A stretch of 64,000 nt of DNA, taken from NCBI RefSeq assembly GCF_030272615.1, contig NC_081413.1, positions 446,688,538-446,752,537 on the forward strand, given 5' to 3'. Positions 21,329 through 33,165 of this stretch are shown here, one piece after another. Made by a program: the position numbers and the translations under genes. Positions within the stretch are counted from its first letter, which is position 1, and every line of letters begins with the position of its first letter. Under the pieces are notes generated by a model. The model saw only the letters and a list, made by a program, of their open reading frames with translations. It made no database searches and was not told the DNA's origin. The DNA comes from Cryptomeria japonica (taxonomy: Eukaryota; Streptophyta; Pinopsida; Cupressales; Cupressaceae).

Positions 21329-23782
21329 TGTTGGCATTGTGTTGTCATTTGTGTCAACTGGTATGAAATGACTACCGGTATGAGAGATGTATGTGCAACA
21401 CTGTCATGAAGGAGTATGGGTTGAGATATCTTTGATATCACCTTGTGTTGCAGAACATTAGTAAGGTGAGGAAGATGACCCCGAGTGTCACCGATACACA
21501 ACTTAGTGCCAGACTTGTGTGGATATGTTGGGAAGGTGATTGGTATCAGTAAGGAAATGATGTCAACTGGTAAGTGATGTGTTGACATGGAAAAGTTAGA
21601 TCAACCAAGTGAGTGGTTGTTAGCCAACAAATCTCATGACCGGTATACAAGCTAGAGGGCCAAGGTGCTTGATTTGTTGTTTGTGATGAAGAGGCAAAAT
21701 GCTACCTAAATCACATCAACACAATAGGAGAAGAATGAATAGATCATAGGTATATTGTGAAGCTGTAGAACAAGAAGATTCCCACCAGATGAAGATGCAG
21801 TCATCATGAGAAGCAATGACTGAAAGTGAATGTGCTCACACCAGATCACATGTGCCTTCTTGAAGATATGTTGCACAAACAAGGAAGCCACATGAGTACA
21901 TTGCAGAAAGATGATGATTAGGTGTCACTCCATTGGAATGCATCAAGTGCATGAAATTAGGGATATGCACTAGATTGACTAAGAAGGCCTGTTGAGATGC
22001 TAGTATAGAAGAAGAAGTGATGGGTTTGTCAACTTGAAAAACTAGCTGAGATATGGTCCAAGCCATTTGAGTAGAAGGAAAAGCTGACACGATGCAAATA
22101 GAGGAATGTGACCTGATTGAAGATGGAGTCTAGTGAAGGTTGATGACATAGTGTCATCATGAGTGCTTATCGCTATGGAAGTCCACCAGTAATATGGACA
22201 AGGTGCAGATGCAGATGTCTTCCCACCTTGTGGGAATGTGCATGCTTTGGATAGACATGTCTGGCAACTAGTTAAGGGGTTCCACCAGTAGTTCAACTAA
22301 GTGAAGACATGAAGGTTAATCGGTAGAGTGTGAGATAGTGGTAGACTTAGTAAACCGATAGATAAGAGAAACTGGTAGAGTGTTTGGACTGACATGAAGA
22401 GTCAAGCAAGATGTTGGTCGACCTAGATGCCACATGGAGTCAAGGCGACGATCGTGCATTCGGATGAAGAAGGAATGTACACTGACGGGGTAGTTGCAAA
22501 GTTGGTCGACATTAATGGAAGATCCCACAAATCACGGGAAATGTTGCAGAGTTGTTGCAGAGGTTTGTAGCTCGAGGTCTGGAGGAAAATTGAGAGATAG
22601 CTAAGAGTGATTTAGAAGATTGAGTTGGATGAAGGAAACAACAATACTGATCTTGGTGGTTGACCAAGAAATCAGCCAATAAGAGGAAAAGTAGATCACC
22701 AGAGATAGAAGGTGTGATCAAGAAGGTGTGATAATGGCGGAGGTATACAATTGGCTATCAGAGAGATCAGATTGGGGAAGCTCTAATTGGATTTTGTTTT
22801 CCTCAAGGTAAGTGAGGAAACTCTAACTGCTCAAAGTTTGAATTAATTTTTACTAGGAAAACTAGTCTATAAATATGTAAGCCAAAAATAGAGATGGTTG
22901 CTGCTAGATGAGAGAGTAGGGTTATTGAAGAGAAGATGATAGTGTTGCTGCGAAGTGACTGAGTATTAATTCTACATGTAAGAGAAAATCATCCAAGTTC
23001 TCAAAGAGTATCTGAGAAGAGAGTGAGAGTGAGGGAGAATCAAGTTGAAGTATTCAACCGGTAGCAGTCCATAACCAGTAGTGTCCATATGGGTAGAGCA
23101 GAAGTGAAGGAAGATGCAGAGAAGGAAGATAGAAAACTGACAAAGTGTTGTATCGGTAAAGAGTAGAGAGTAAGGTGGAGATATAGTAGAGAAGAAGAAG
23201 AGGAGGGGGTATTGGTAGAGTTTAACGGTAGAGAAGCAACAGATGAAAGTAGCAAGAGAAGTGTACCGGTGCAGGAGAGAAGGTATCTCATAGATAGAGT
23301 GAGGTAAATGAAATTTTTACAAGACTCACTTGTAACATGAGAACTACTTTTTTCATTGATTTTCTTTTATTGTGATCACTGAGTTGTAGCTTGGTATAGG
23401 GGTTGTATCTCTTTTGGGTTGTAGCTCATATACAAGTTAGGGGTTGGTGCTCCTTGGGTTGGTGCCTTAAATTAGGGGTTGGAGCTCCCTGGGTTGGTGC
23501 CCTAAACATTATAAGAGAGTTTTGATTGTGAGGTTGGATTGGAGTAGTAGACTCCAACAACATTGCTCACCGAAGTTTTTCCCATCTTGGGTTTTCCTTG
23601 TACATACTGGTATTATGAGATGTCCTTTGTGTGTGATTGTATTTGTGTTGGTCTCCCCACTAACTAGTAAGTCTTCATTGAGCTTGATCTGTGAACCGGT
23701 ATACTCACATAGGATAGTTAAAAGGAAAAATATTGAGAACCATTGATTCACCCCCCCTCTCAGTGGTACATTATGTGTAACA
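21329..23782 (+). repeat. Copia-C 3' LTR (about 2.45 kb)
   Basis: Starts TGTTGGCATTGTGTTGTC, ends TTATGTGTAACA. Near the 3' end it has two tandem TTGGGTTGGTGCC units (23430-23505), TTTTTCCCATCTTGGGTTTTCC (about 23577) and GATTCACCCCCCCTCTCAG (about 23746). ACCGGT palindromes occur at about 21372, 21636, 23057, 23264 and 23695. No internal gene. A minus-strand relative is at 55157-57410. Confidence 0.88.
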
Positions 23783-24060
23783 TAGATATGTATGCAAAAT
23801 GTGGAAGCATAGAGAAGGCACACAAACTTTGCAAGTTCCCCCCCTACCCATGGTAAATGAGGACTTGAAAATGGGTTGTGAACAACGAATGCATATGGTT
23901 TATGTACAAATTAGATATGCTATTTCTGAATAGAAACTATTAAATTCAACAACCTTTGCGAGTATCCTCACCATTGTGGGAGTTTACAATAGAGTGTGCA
24001 TATACATTAAAGCATAATGATGAATATTTTTTCTATAAAATCATAGATAGGCCATGTGAA
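23783..24060 (+). pseudogene. PPR protein pseudogene, fragment 2
   Basis: Starts right after the Copia-C LTR with IDMYAKCGSIEKAHKLCK, nearly the textbook plant PPR motif (DMYAKCGSIEKAxxLF). A frame change leads to a decayed stretch and then TFASILTIVGVYNRVCIYIK, the next repeat (TFASILPAC...). Stops lie after about 25 codons and at the end. Further right, 24380-24420 faintly resembles a DYW-type segment (NKVQSIAFCLKLIT), which I treat as only possible. It is the same gene remnant as 20347-20590. Confidence 0.8.
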
Positions 24061-24506
24061 CTCTTTATTAGAATACCTCAATAGATACCAATCTCATGGT
24101 GCAAAATATGGATTTTTTGATAATAGCTTTAGGGTTTCCAAAGTATAAGGAGAAAGAACAAGTGAGTATATTAGGGCACAAAATTAAAGAAATAGTATTA
24201 TAGTTGATTTGGAAAATCATTATAAAAACAAATGGAAAGTTAATCTACATTTAATTTCATTACAAGGATAAGCATGGAAGGAAGAAAAATTCTAGTGAAG
24301 GTGATTTACATTTGAAGGGGTGTGATGTAATGACATAAATTTACTTTCACTTGGGTGATAAAGTTCTCCTTCATTAATAAAGTGCAAAGCATTGCCTTTT
24401 GTTTGAAACTTATTACACACAAACTATAAGATAGTGAAGAGAAAAATCAGTGTGACACAAACCATAAGATAGTGAAGAGAAAAAACAGTGTGCGGTATTT
24501 GTAGGA
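24061..24506. other. AT-rich flank with a 40-bp direct repeat
   Basis: No coding region supported apart from the possible PPR tail. A near-perfect direct repeat with core ATAAGATAGTGAAGAGAAAA occurs at about 24417 and 24459. The last five bases, TAGGA (24502-24506), are the left target duplication of Copia-D. Confidence 0.7.
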
Positions 24507-24548
24507 TGTTGGCATTATGTTGTCATTGATGTCAACCGGTATGGAACG
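24507..24548 (+). repeat. Copia-D 5' LTR, first 42 bp
   Basis: Begins TGTTGGCATTATGTTGTC and matches the start of the 3' LTR at 51239 (TGTTGGCATTATATTGTC). It stops at ATGGAACG, where Gypsy-1 begins. The LTR resumes at 41165. Confidence 0.92.
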
Positions 24549-25507
24549 TGTTGGGTCTCAAATCAACAGATTGGATAGGTTCTAAGGACATGCCAACTTC
24601 TATGATCAAACCCTCCAATTGATTTGGCCAACTTATAGAGTGAACCTATTTGGTTACTAACTCTCTCGCTTTAGGCTCTGCAGGACCTAGGTGGGTATAC
24701 CTACTCACTAGTTGTTCCTTCAACTAATGCTTTTTATAGCTGATTTGGTGTCTTAATCTGATATCTCCTAGTCTCAAAATGGCATAAGTTTCTAGGATGG
24801 AGATACAGTAGATGAGTTCAATATTGTTGTTGTAGAAGCTACTTGATCTTTATGCTTAGAATTTTATATGTATATACTATTGCCAACTTACTCTATATTT
24901 CCTACTCAACTATTCCTTTTATTGTTTGTCCAATTGTGAATTTTATAAATTGTGATGAGGGTTATACTTAATGATCAGTGCCTTTTACATCTTATGGGCT
25001 ACAGAGTCAGTTACTTCTTCATAGACTTAATATATGCTGTATGAGACAATGTTTAAACCTATCCCTTATAGGTCTATCAATTGTTATTTCCCTATGAGCT
25101 CAGTTAATCACTTCTATTATAAAATTCCTTGTGTGTATTTAACTCAAACCTTATGAGACCACACAAGAAATAATTATCAGGAATGATTACAATCCAAAGA
25201 TAAATCTTTTAATTCAATTAGAAATAACACACAACGATTACTTTACTGAAAGAATATAAACAATCTTATCTATTATGATAATATCACACACAAATGCCAC
25301 AAAGGAGAATACTCTGCAAATTAGGAATAGGAACAAAGATTTGATCTTGTATTGATTCTTCAATCTTTGGTTACAATTGATTAACTCCCAAAGCCGTGTT
25401 TTTTTTATCTGGCCGTATCTCCCTTTTTTTTTATATAAAAATCCTTCACTTTATATATGTAAACGAAGGGTCATGACAAGAGATGTGTCCTTTTCTTTAT
25501 ACATTAA

Positions 25508-28500
25508 TCAGGAAGACGGTTTGTTAACTAATCTAAACACAAGAAGACTAAACATTCCCATGTGTTCGGTATATTTGTCATCCTTGTAAAATCTGACAGT
25601 GTCAACCAACTTCTTCATTTCAAACTCTTGTACATTATATCCCGATAGGATGTAATTCGCTAATGACGTCGGGTCTTCTTTCTTTTGTAGTTCCTGTAAT
25701 GATTGCTCTTTGATATTCACCAATTGTGTTTTCCACTGATCTAAGGTAATCAATATACTTTCTCTATAAAAAGAGGGCACCCTAGGGGTATTCCCTTTAT
25801 CCAAAGTTTGTATTTCCTTTTCCAGCATACTTTCGAATTCTTCATGAGGTCCTACAAAAGCATCAATCTCTGCTTGCTCCTCTGGTGTGATATCAGTGAT
25901 CCCTTTGACTCTGGATGCAAGTTGCTTATGCTGGTCGAAAGCCTTTATAGTTCCAGTATATGTATACCAATACTTTTCCACAACAAGCATCATTGATTTG
26001 AATCTGTGATCAATTATGTCATTGACCACCTTATACATCTTTTGCTTCATATCTTCAACCTGCTTGGTAGCCTTTTCTACTTTGTACGTCCAGTATGAGG
26101 CGTCTTAAATATCATCCAGGCTTTGACCTGTGGGGTATGCAGTATACTCATTTATGGGAGTTCTTGTCTCGTGTTGCAGTATCCTTGTTTGTAGCCTCTG
26201 GTTCTCATCTTTAGTCTTCTCATATAAACCCTTGTAAGTAATATTTTCCCTGACCAAAAACTCTGTCTGATCCACATTTAGCCTAGCTACATCTAGATTC
26301 AATTTTGCTGTAACCCTAGGGTCAGTCTTCCCTACCTGATGGACCATAAGATGTCCAAAGGTTTCTTCTGTATCCATAATAATTGGCCTTTTCCCTTTTG
26401 GGTATAGTGCCCATTGCAACAGAGCCTTTTGATCAGGATCATATCCTGAACTTGTAAAAAATTTATCTACCTCTTGGGGCAATACCTGTTGGTTCGGGTC
26501 TTGTTTCTTTAGGAATCTGTCAAACATAAGTGCTAAATTCATGTCCCAACCTAAAAAGATAATGACACCAGCCTCTTTTAGCATCTTCCTCCCCTTTTCA
26601 GGGGTCATATCCTTCATGAGAGTATCAATCTCATCTTGCAGCCTTTTCATCTGCTCTTCTTTTGGTTTCCCAGCCATAATTCTTCTCACATGAGCCCCTT
26701 TGTACTGGTATAAGAATGAAAGGAATTCCTTTGAGGAAGTGAACCCTTCTTCTGCAATAAAATCTTCATGCTCTATCATTCTGATATAAACCACTTCCCT
26801 GATATTGAATTCACAAGTTTCCATATCCACTTCTACCTCAAAGCCAAGGGGATAATCTTCTCTAGGGGAGTCAGTAGGGATGCTACTAGCAGTTGATTTT
26901 GGTGACATGTGAGCCAATGGCTCACTGTCTCTCCCAGTTTTGATAAAATGGAGAAACTGTGGGGGCACTCTATGCATAATTTCTGCCTCATGCCGAAGAA
27001 ATTTTTTAGCTACCTCCAAGGGATCATAGAGATCTCCAAGTAGGTTTCCATCTACTTTCCCCCTCACTCTCTTCCACTTGAAATCTTCCCAAGTCATCTC
27101 AAATCTTTCACTCAAGGCCTTGGCTTCCTCCCTTTCAAGATTCTTGATTAAATCATCTGGCATTTGAGCCACATGTATTCCAGCCCTTAGTTTCTAAGAT
27201 GTTCTTGCAGCTTTCACATATCCCTTAGGATCAAAGTTCTCTCTAGGACTACCTAGAGTCATGCCATAATAATCTAACTTACTCTGGAGTAAATGATAAC
27301 TTTTGGAACTTTTAACAATAAAATCAGAAAATACTAGTAGTCCTGGCACAATAGATTGTTTACCAAAATCTGTGAGATGTTTGGGACTAACAGCAGACAA
27401 TTGTCTTACAATCTCAAGACTAGCCACCCTGTTTGGTACTGTAATTGGGAGCATGTATGGCTTCCCTTCATACCCGAATACTCTGATTTCTATATGATTA
27501 GGGTGACAGTACCAATCACCCCAGTTATGATCAATCTGAGGCTCTGGAGAGAAATCTTTCAGTCTGAGGAATCCTTTGATCTCAGGGGACAAAGTATAGT
27601 CTCTTTATTGTCTGAGGGCTGCACTGAGTGGTTTTACAAAGTATTCTTGGAAGTGCCAGTATTGGTTGTTTGTAAATCGTTGGTCCCATGCAGAGACCCA
27701 CAATTGGACTGGTTTCTTCAAACCACTTTTATCATAAGCTCTAATGCTAAAATCATCTGACCAAAAATTGGACTCTTGTCCACAATAAAGAATGACATGC
27801 AACAACAAAGAATACAAGGAGAAATGAATATTTACAAGGTCTCCTTTTAACTTTTCCAACCCATGGTTTAAGGCTTCTGCAACATAAGTGGCATAATCAA
27901 ACGGCCTAGGGTCTTTTGATTGCAAGTCAGCACATAGAACCATAACCCCAATATCCATGAGAGGATGAGCCTCTAAGCCTAAAACTTGGGTTGTGGCATA
28001 GTACGTATACTTGAAGTAAGGATGGAATTGGTTGACATCAAAGGGCACCTTGTCAACTGTACTGAAAGGAACTATGGATCCTCTGACCTTTGGCCAATGA
28101 ATGGGTAATCTCCATTTCCTATAGATGTCCTCTAAATTGAAAAACTCTTGTGACAATTTCTGCATGTCAATCTTCTCCTCTACATCCCAGTCTAAATCAA
28201 ACACCATATCAATTTTCTATTTGTTGATTGCCACCATAGGATTCCCTCGGTAATCATATATGGTCTTGGTTTCTGGATTATAGGAATCTACTAGGGCTTT
28301 TATTGATTCAACATCTACAAATACATTCAGCACCACCAGTTTCCCTAAATTCCTTTTCCACAAGTTACTTATGGGCTCAGGAGCTTCCCTTCTCTTGTAA
28401 CCAAATAAAAACAACTCATGTCCTCTGATTTTAGTCCATATGTCTCCCAGATGTTCAAATCTATCTTCTAATCCTTCCTCCTCATTTTTTATTTTCTTGG

Positions 28501-28639
28501 ACCTTACACTGGAATTTGGACATTGGCCCAACAAATCCTGAACTAAAGATCTACCCTCTTTCTTCTATCATTTAGGTTTTTCTTCAGGGTCTAATTCTTT
28601 TCCTTTCCTACTCTTTTTAGAAGAAGATGAAGGTTCCAT
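25508..28639 (-). pseudogene. Unknown 1,043-codon ORF inside the Gypsy-1 3' LTR
   Basis: One frame holds from the ATG at 28639 to a stop at 25508, broken only by point stops (near 28571, 28214, 27602, 27191 and 26102); no frameshift. The N-terminus is Ser/Lys/Glu-rich (MEPSSSSKK, basic patch KKSRKGK). The middle has WRLPIHWPKV, FHPYFKYTYY and FDYATYVAEALNHGLEKL, then FGYEGKPYMLPITVP. The C-terminal third is helical and charged (EEQMKRLQDEIDTLMKDM, then a coiled coil ending VEDMKQKMYKVV). I recognise no domain. It is not Gag, protease, RT, RNase H or integrase. The other LTR carries the same frame with mostly different stops, so the ancestor was probably open. It may be an accessory protein like the extra ORFs of Tat/Ogre elements, but LTR placement is unusual. 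Confidence 0.8.
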
Positions 28640-28929
28640 AACTTCAATCAATAGAGGATATCACACTTACTTGGAGAATTGTTAAACCTCTTCTGTCAGC
28701 TTGGATTGTTCCTTTCGAGCCTCAGCCAGCTTCCTGCAACTTTCTGAATCTTGGCAATTATCTGGTTCTCATGAAAATTCAATCAATTTAGCTACAATTT
28801 TGTGAGCAACTTGTATCAGACACAATAGTTAATGTCTTTGTGCTTGCAACAGTCACTCAAGTGTTTGAACTTAATTGCAGATGTGACACCTTCAATTTAA
28901 GCTTTTAATTCCTTTGCGGTAACCAATGT

Positions 28930-29760
28930 TCAGCTGAAGTGACTGTGGATTAGCTTTTTGTCGAAACCTTTGTCTTCGATGGAGCTCTTTAATCTCCCAT
29001 CGAAAGTTATTCTTCCTCGACACAACTTATTTTATTTTCTTTCGGGATCGATGAAAGACTTGTATTAGGAAAACCGCTTTTCATCGATATACTATTTGCT
29101 TGTCGGGAAATCCTTCCTTTCGGTGAAAAATATATGTTGTTGAGTTATTCCAAGCCCTGCTCGATATTAGATTTTCATCGATACAACCATAACTTTGGCT
29201 GATGACTCAAGTGCTTCCTCAATGTATCATTTTCATTGAAAAACATTATCGATAAGAATATGTTTGGTTTCTTCGATATTATTTCGTCGGTAAATGGCTC
29301 TTGTCAAAAATCATATTTTAGCTTCCTCAATACCATCCTTTCTTCGATGAATTTTTCATGACTTCCATCAAAATTGTTTTTGATGAATCTTATGCTTCGA
29401 TTAAACTTTATGCTAGCCCGCTGAAGTCCCTTTCTTATCGATATATTTTCCCTATCGATGAGACTTCTATCTGATAGTCATGCTGAAGTCGTCTTCTTCT
29501 TCAATGATGAAACCCTATTGCTATCAATGGGATTTGTCTTTCGATGGACATTTTTTAGGTTTCATCGGTAGCTTAACTTCTCCAACATCACCTTTTGTTC
29601 ATTTTCTGCTTTTCGATGAAATTGGAGCACCGATGAGTCATTTCTTTTATCTACCGAAAGAGATATGTCTCTGGAGTCATCTTAGTGCTCTACACCTTAT
29701 GTTTCATTTTGATGAAACTTTCCTTTCAGCGAGACTCTTCTTGAGGTGTTCGATGTAATA
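28930..29760. repeat. TCGAT / TTCATCGAT motif cluster in Gypsy-1 U3
   Basis: More than 20 loosely spaced copies or near-copies of TCGATGAAA or its complement TTTCATCGA (for example at about 28972, 29043, 29087, 29170, 29355, 29452, 29533 and 29612). They lie upstream of the LTR ORF on the element strand, where U3 promoter elements are expected. Part of the cluster (to 29177) is repeated in the second LTR at 40945-41164. Confidence 0.7.
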
Positions 29761-30031
29761 TGTTGGCTGATGATCTTTTATTGATGAAACACTTTAAGTT
29801 ACATAGATACTTTTCATGTGACCCTCCTAAGGGGAAAATATAAACAATCTCCAACTTTTCACACCTTTAGGAAAATTTTAAAATTTTAAATTTATTGTTC
29901 AACAGTGGCTCTGACTGAGGATGTAGGTATACTGCATAATGCCTTCAAGAATTCAGAATCTCTAGTTTCTCAGAATGGAAAGAAAAATAAATACGTGGTA
30001 TTTTACAAGAATACTGTACATGCCGGTCTCA

Positions 30032-30062
30032 ATCCCTTCTCCCCCTTTTTTTTTATTTTTTT
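30032..30062 (-). promoter_or_regulatory. Gypsy-1 polypurine tract
   Basis: Minus strand has an A-rich run followed by GGGGGAGAAGGGAT and then the LTR start TGAGACC. This is a classic PPT next to the 3' LTR and fixes the LTR boundary at 30031. The longer A/T run to 30093 is low complexity. Confidence 0.85.
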
Positions 30063-30091
30063 TATTTTTTATTTTTTATTATATTTTTTTT

Positions 30092-31260
30092 TTAGGAAAA
30101 GAAGGTCTTCAAGTATTGTCCATGCACACGAAACTCCTGATTTTCTCCTATTGTATTATGAAGGAAATATGCATCCTCTCCAGCTTTATTTGTTATAACA
30201 AAAGGTCCAAGCCATAAGGCTTCAAACTTTCCATGCTTTCCTCTATCCTGATTCCTTGCATCCCACATCAAGACCCAATCCCCTACTTCAAACTTTTTGT
30301 GTGATGCCCTTTTCTCATGCAGTGTCTTCATCTGATTTTGGACTCTCACATTCTGTCTCTGAGCTTCAACCCTTACTTCAAGTTCAATCAATTGTACTAA
30401 TCTTTCTTGTAGTGGATCCTCTAGTTCAATTTCCTCCTGAGTGATAAACCTCTGTACGGGCAATAAGTTATCTAAAGGCATTCTGGCCCTAGTTCCATAA
30501 ACCAATTCAAATGGTGCTTTTCCTGTGGACTTTTTCACAGTTATTCTATCTGCCCATAGTGCCAAAGTTAATTTGGAATCCCAAGCTTTCTTGTTATTTC
30601 CTAGCAATTTCTTAATAATTTTTAGGATATTTTTGTTGCTTGATTCCGCCTGTCCATTCCCTTGAGGGTGGTAGGGAGACAAATGTGATATGTGAATACC
30701 ATACTCTTTGCAGAACTCATTGAATTCCTCTGATCTAAAGCACATTCCATTATTAGTTATGATCTTTGCAGGGACACCAAATCTGGAGATAATATTATCC
30801 ATTAGAAACTTAATTACCACTTTGCTAGTGGCTTGCTTAGTAGGTACAACTTCCACCCATTTAGTCAAATAATCAGTAGCTACAAGTATCCATTTATGTC
30901 CTCCACTTGACTTATCTGAGATTTCGCCTATGAAGTCTATCCCCCATTGTTGAAATGGTTGTTCTACTTGCATGGATCTCAAGGGCAATGCCCCCTGATA
31001 TTTCAGCTTTCCAGAGAATTTTTGGCATGGGTCACACTTTCTAACATATGCATGTGCATCATTGAAAACAGTTGGCCAAAAATATCCACTCCTCGGTATT
31101 TTGTGGGCAGTAGTTTTGGCAGAGAAGTGACCTCCACACATTGCACCATGCATTTCATGTAATACTCTTTTAGCTTGATTTTTGTCCAAACATAAGAGTA
31201 ATATTCCATCCCGGTTCTTCTAGTACAAATCTCCATTGACTATCACATATTTGACAGTTT
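30092..31260 (-). pseudogene. Gypsy-1 integrase
   Basis: One open stretch of 365 codons (30092-31189). The zinc-binding domain shows HEMHGAMCGGH and CDPCQ (HHCC). The core has WGIDFIGEI (first catalytic Asp) and ATDYLTKWVEVVPT. The second catalytic Asp site reads ITNNGMCF where the family has TDNG, so Asp is changed to Asn. The third is QAESSNK (Glu present). The C-terminal domain has FEVGDWVLMWDARNQDRGKHGKFE and WLGPFVI, the gypsy GPF/Y-type module. The protein is nearly whole, but loss of one catalytic Asp would inactivate it. Confidence 0.93.
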
Positions 31261-31486
31261 TTAACTTGAGGGTCCTTTTTTGAGTATCTGTCATATGATC
31301 GGGACATTTCATGTATTTGAGATAGTACACAATGTCTGTGTACCAAGATGTGCATTCAATGTTGAATTGGGCTTCTTCCCATTCAGTTTCATTTACTCGG
31401 GCTTCATCAATATCTATTCCTGTCATGAGTCTGGCCAATCCTTGCCCCTTTATGACCTATGATATCTTGATTTCTATATTGAACTC

Positions 31487-32175
31487 CTACACTTGGTTGA
31501 TCCACTTGCATCTCTTCCTAGTGACTTCAATCTGTCTGAAGATATCTTTCACTACTGCATTGGGAACGTATGCTATAACTTTAGCCCCTACTAAGTATGG
31601 TCTAAACTGCTTTACTGATTTAACCATGGCATAAGCTTGCTTTTCATTCAATTCATATTTTATTTTTGAGGGGCTTAAGGACTTGCTAAAATATGCAATA
31701 GGCTGCTCATATCCTTCTTGATTCTTTTGTAACAGCACTGCAGCTATTGTGTGACAGGAAGCGAATCAGAATATGATAAAAGGCTTGCTAAAGTCTAGAG
31801 AGATCAATATCGAAGCTTCTGAAATTGCTCTTTTGATGGCTATAAAGGAATCTATTGCTTCTGTAGTCCAATCTATTTGGGTTCCTTTCTTTAACATCCT
31901 TACTATGGGTTTTGTTATATCTACAAAGTTTAGGATAAACCTTCTTACAAAATTTATTTGTCCCAAAAATGACTGGATGGCCTTGATAGTTCTAGGAATA
32001 GGAACCTTATTGATAGTTGCCACTCTTTCAAGGTCAAGTTTCACCCCTTCCTTAGATACTATGTGTCCAAGTAGCTTTCCCTCTTCAACACCAAAGTGGC
32101 ATTTTTTAGGATTCAAGGAAATCCCATATTCTAAAGCTTTCTTGAATACCTTTTCAAGATGACCACAATGATCCT
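31487..32175 (-). pseudogene. Gypsy-1 RT thumb and native RNase H (broken)
   Basis: 31766-32116 gives MNPKKCHFGVEEGKLLGHIVSKEG, the RT palm-to-thumb segment of gypsy elements, then INFVRRFI and the connection domain. 31487-31738 continues as RNase H (QPIAYFSKSLSPSKIKYELNEKQ). These pieces share a frame that differs from RT upstream, so a frameshift lies near 32170-32190 just after the YQDD box. The RNase H would degrade the RNA of RNA-DNA hybrids. Confidence 0.88.
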
Positions 32176-33165
32176 AGCCTTCTTCGAGTATGCAGTTAAA
32201 TCATCTTGGTATACTACCATGATTATATCAATTAATTCCACAAAGGCGACGTCCATTGCTCTCTGAAAAGTAGCACCAGCATTAGTCAATCCGAATGGCA
32301 TCCGTGCATAGACATAAGTGCCCCATGGAGTTGTAAAGGTTGTTTTGTATTTTTCAGCCTCTTTGACTTTCACCTGATTATAACCTGAAAACCCATCCAT
32401 CATGGACAATAACTCACATCCCGTCACTTTCTGCAACATGTTATGCATATTTGGTAATGGATAATTATCTTTTAGGGATGATATATTAAGGTTTCTAAAG
32501 TCCACGCACAATCTAATGTCCCCATTCTTCTTTCTAACTAGCACTAAGTTAGAAACCCATGTGGAATATTTGCAGGGTTCAATAATTCCTGCATCCTTCA
32601 TTTTTATGATCTCTTCCCTCATTTTTGGTAACAAGGTTGGATTAATAGGTCTCTGCTTTTGTCTGAATGGTTTAGCTTCTGGCTTAAGTGGTATTTCATG
32701 TTGAAAAAGGTCTTCCCTGTAAGCTTTGAGGTCTTCATAAGACCAAGCAAACACATGTTTATACCTTTTAAGCAACATTATTAGTTGTTGCTTCATGGCA
32801 GGAGTTAATTTCTTCCCAATGAAGACATCTCTAGGAGTTTCTTCACTCCCTAGATTGACTTGCTCCACATCACTTTCTTTGACAATTGATCCTTTAGTTT
32901 CAATTACATCCTGAGTACTGAAAGTCCTCTCCAATGCTACTAGACCCCTTGGTAATTTGTTTGATTTTAGTTGTATAATTTCTTGTCCAAATAAAGTCTC
33001 TTTACCCTGAGTCTTTTCTACAAAATCATTGAAATTTATAGCCTGAGATTGATAATGATCAACACATTGTAAAAACTTCAGCAGGTCTGCATCATCTTGG
33101 AACACTTTCCAGTTGTATAAGTTATTAGGAACACATGGTCTAACTTTTATTTCTACTTTAGATAT
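32131..33165 (-). pseudogene. Gypsy-1 reverse transcriptase
   Basis: RT motifs in order: FRQKQRPINPTLLPKMREEI, GIIEPCKYSTWVSNLVLVRK, GDIRLCVDFRNLN, DNYPLPNMHNML, MMDGFSGYNQVKV, FTTPWGTYVYARMPFGLTNA, and the catalytic box VVYQDDLTAYS. Both catalytic aspartates of YQDD are intact. The upstream part (33222 to about 32800) is the extra RNase H tail and a linker with VFAWSYEDLK. The frame ends by frameshift shortly after YQDD. Confidence 0.93.

Larger units (their letters stand above)
20591..23782 (+). mobile_element. Copia-C, 5'-truncated copia (3' UTR plus LTR)
   Basis: Only the 3' untranslated part (about 20591-21328) and an LTR remain. The untranslated part aligns by eye with the same region of Copia-D at 50830-51060 (shared GGAATACCCA(G/A)GA, GGGTATCTAC, AGTACAATCACATTT). 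It also holds a local duplication GGTTGTATTGGTAGTACAAT (about 20808 and 20862). It sits inside the PPR pseudogene. Confidence 0.8.
24549..30031 (-). repeat. Gypsy-1 3' LTR (about 5.48 kb)
   Basis: Element strand starts TGAGACCGGCATG at 30031, directly after a strong PPT, and ends GAGACCCAACA at 24549. The stretch 24549-29177 matches 36536-41164 closely. The 29178-30031 part has no partner because the other LTR is truncated. Contents in element order: U3-like TCGAT-motif region (29760-28930), long ORF (28639-25508), then about 950 bp of noncoding tail with the plus-strand motif ACCTAGGTGGGTATACCT near 24688. Confidence 0.85.

Noticed and set aside
28930-29760. Plus-strand reading frame at 29480-29758 considered as a gene
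   Set aside because: It is a by-product of the TCGAT-rich U3 of Gypsy-1. No domain, not preserved, and antisense to the element.
30040-30100. T-rich run considered as a transcription terminator or poly(A) tail of a LINE
   Set aside because: On the minus strand it leads into GGGGGAGAAGGG and the LTR, so it is the PPT region of Gypsy-1.
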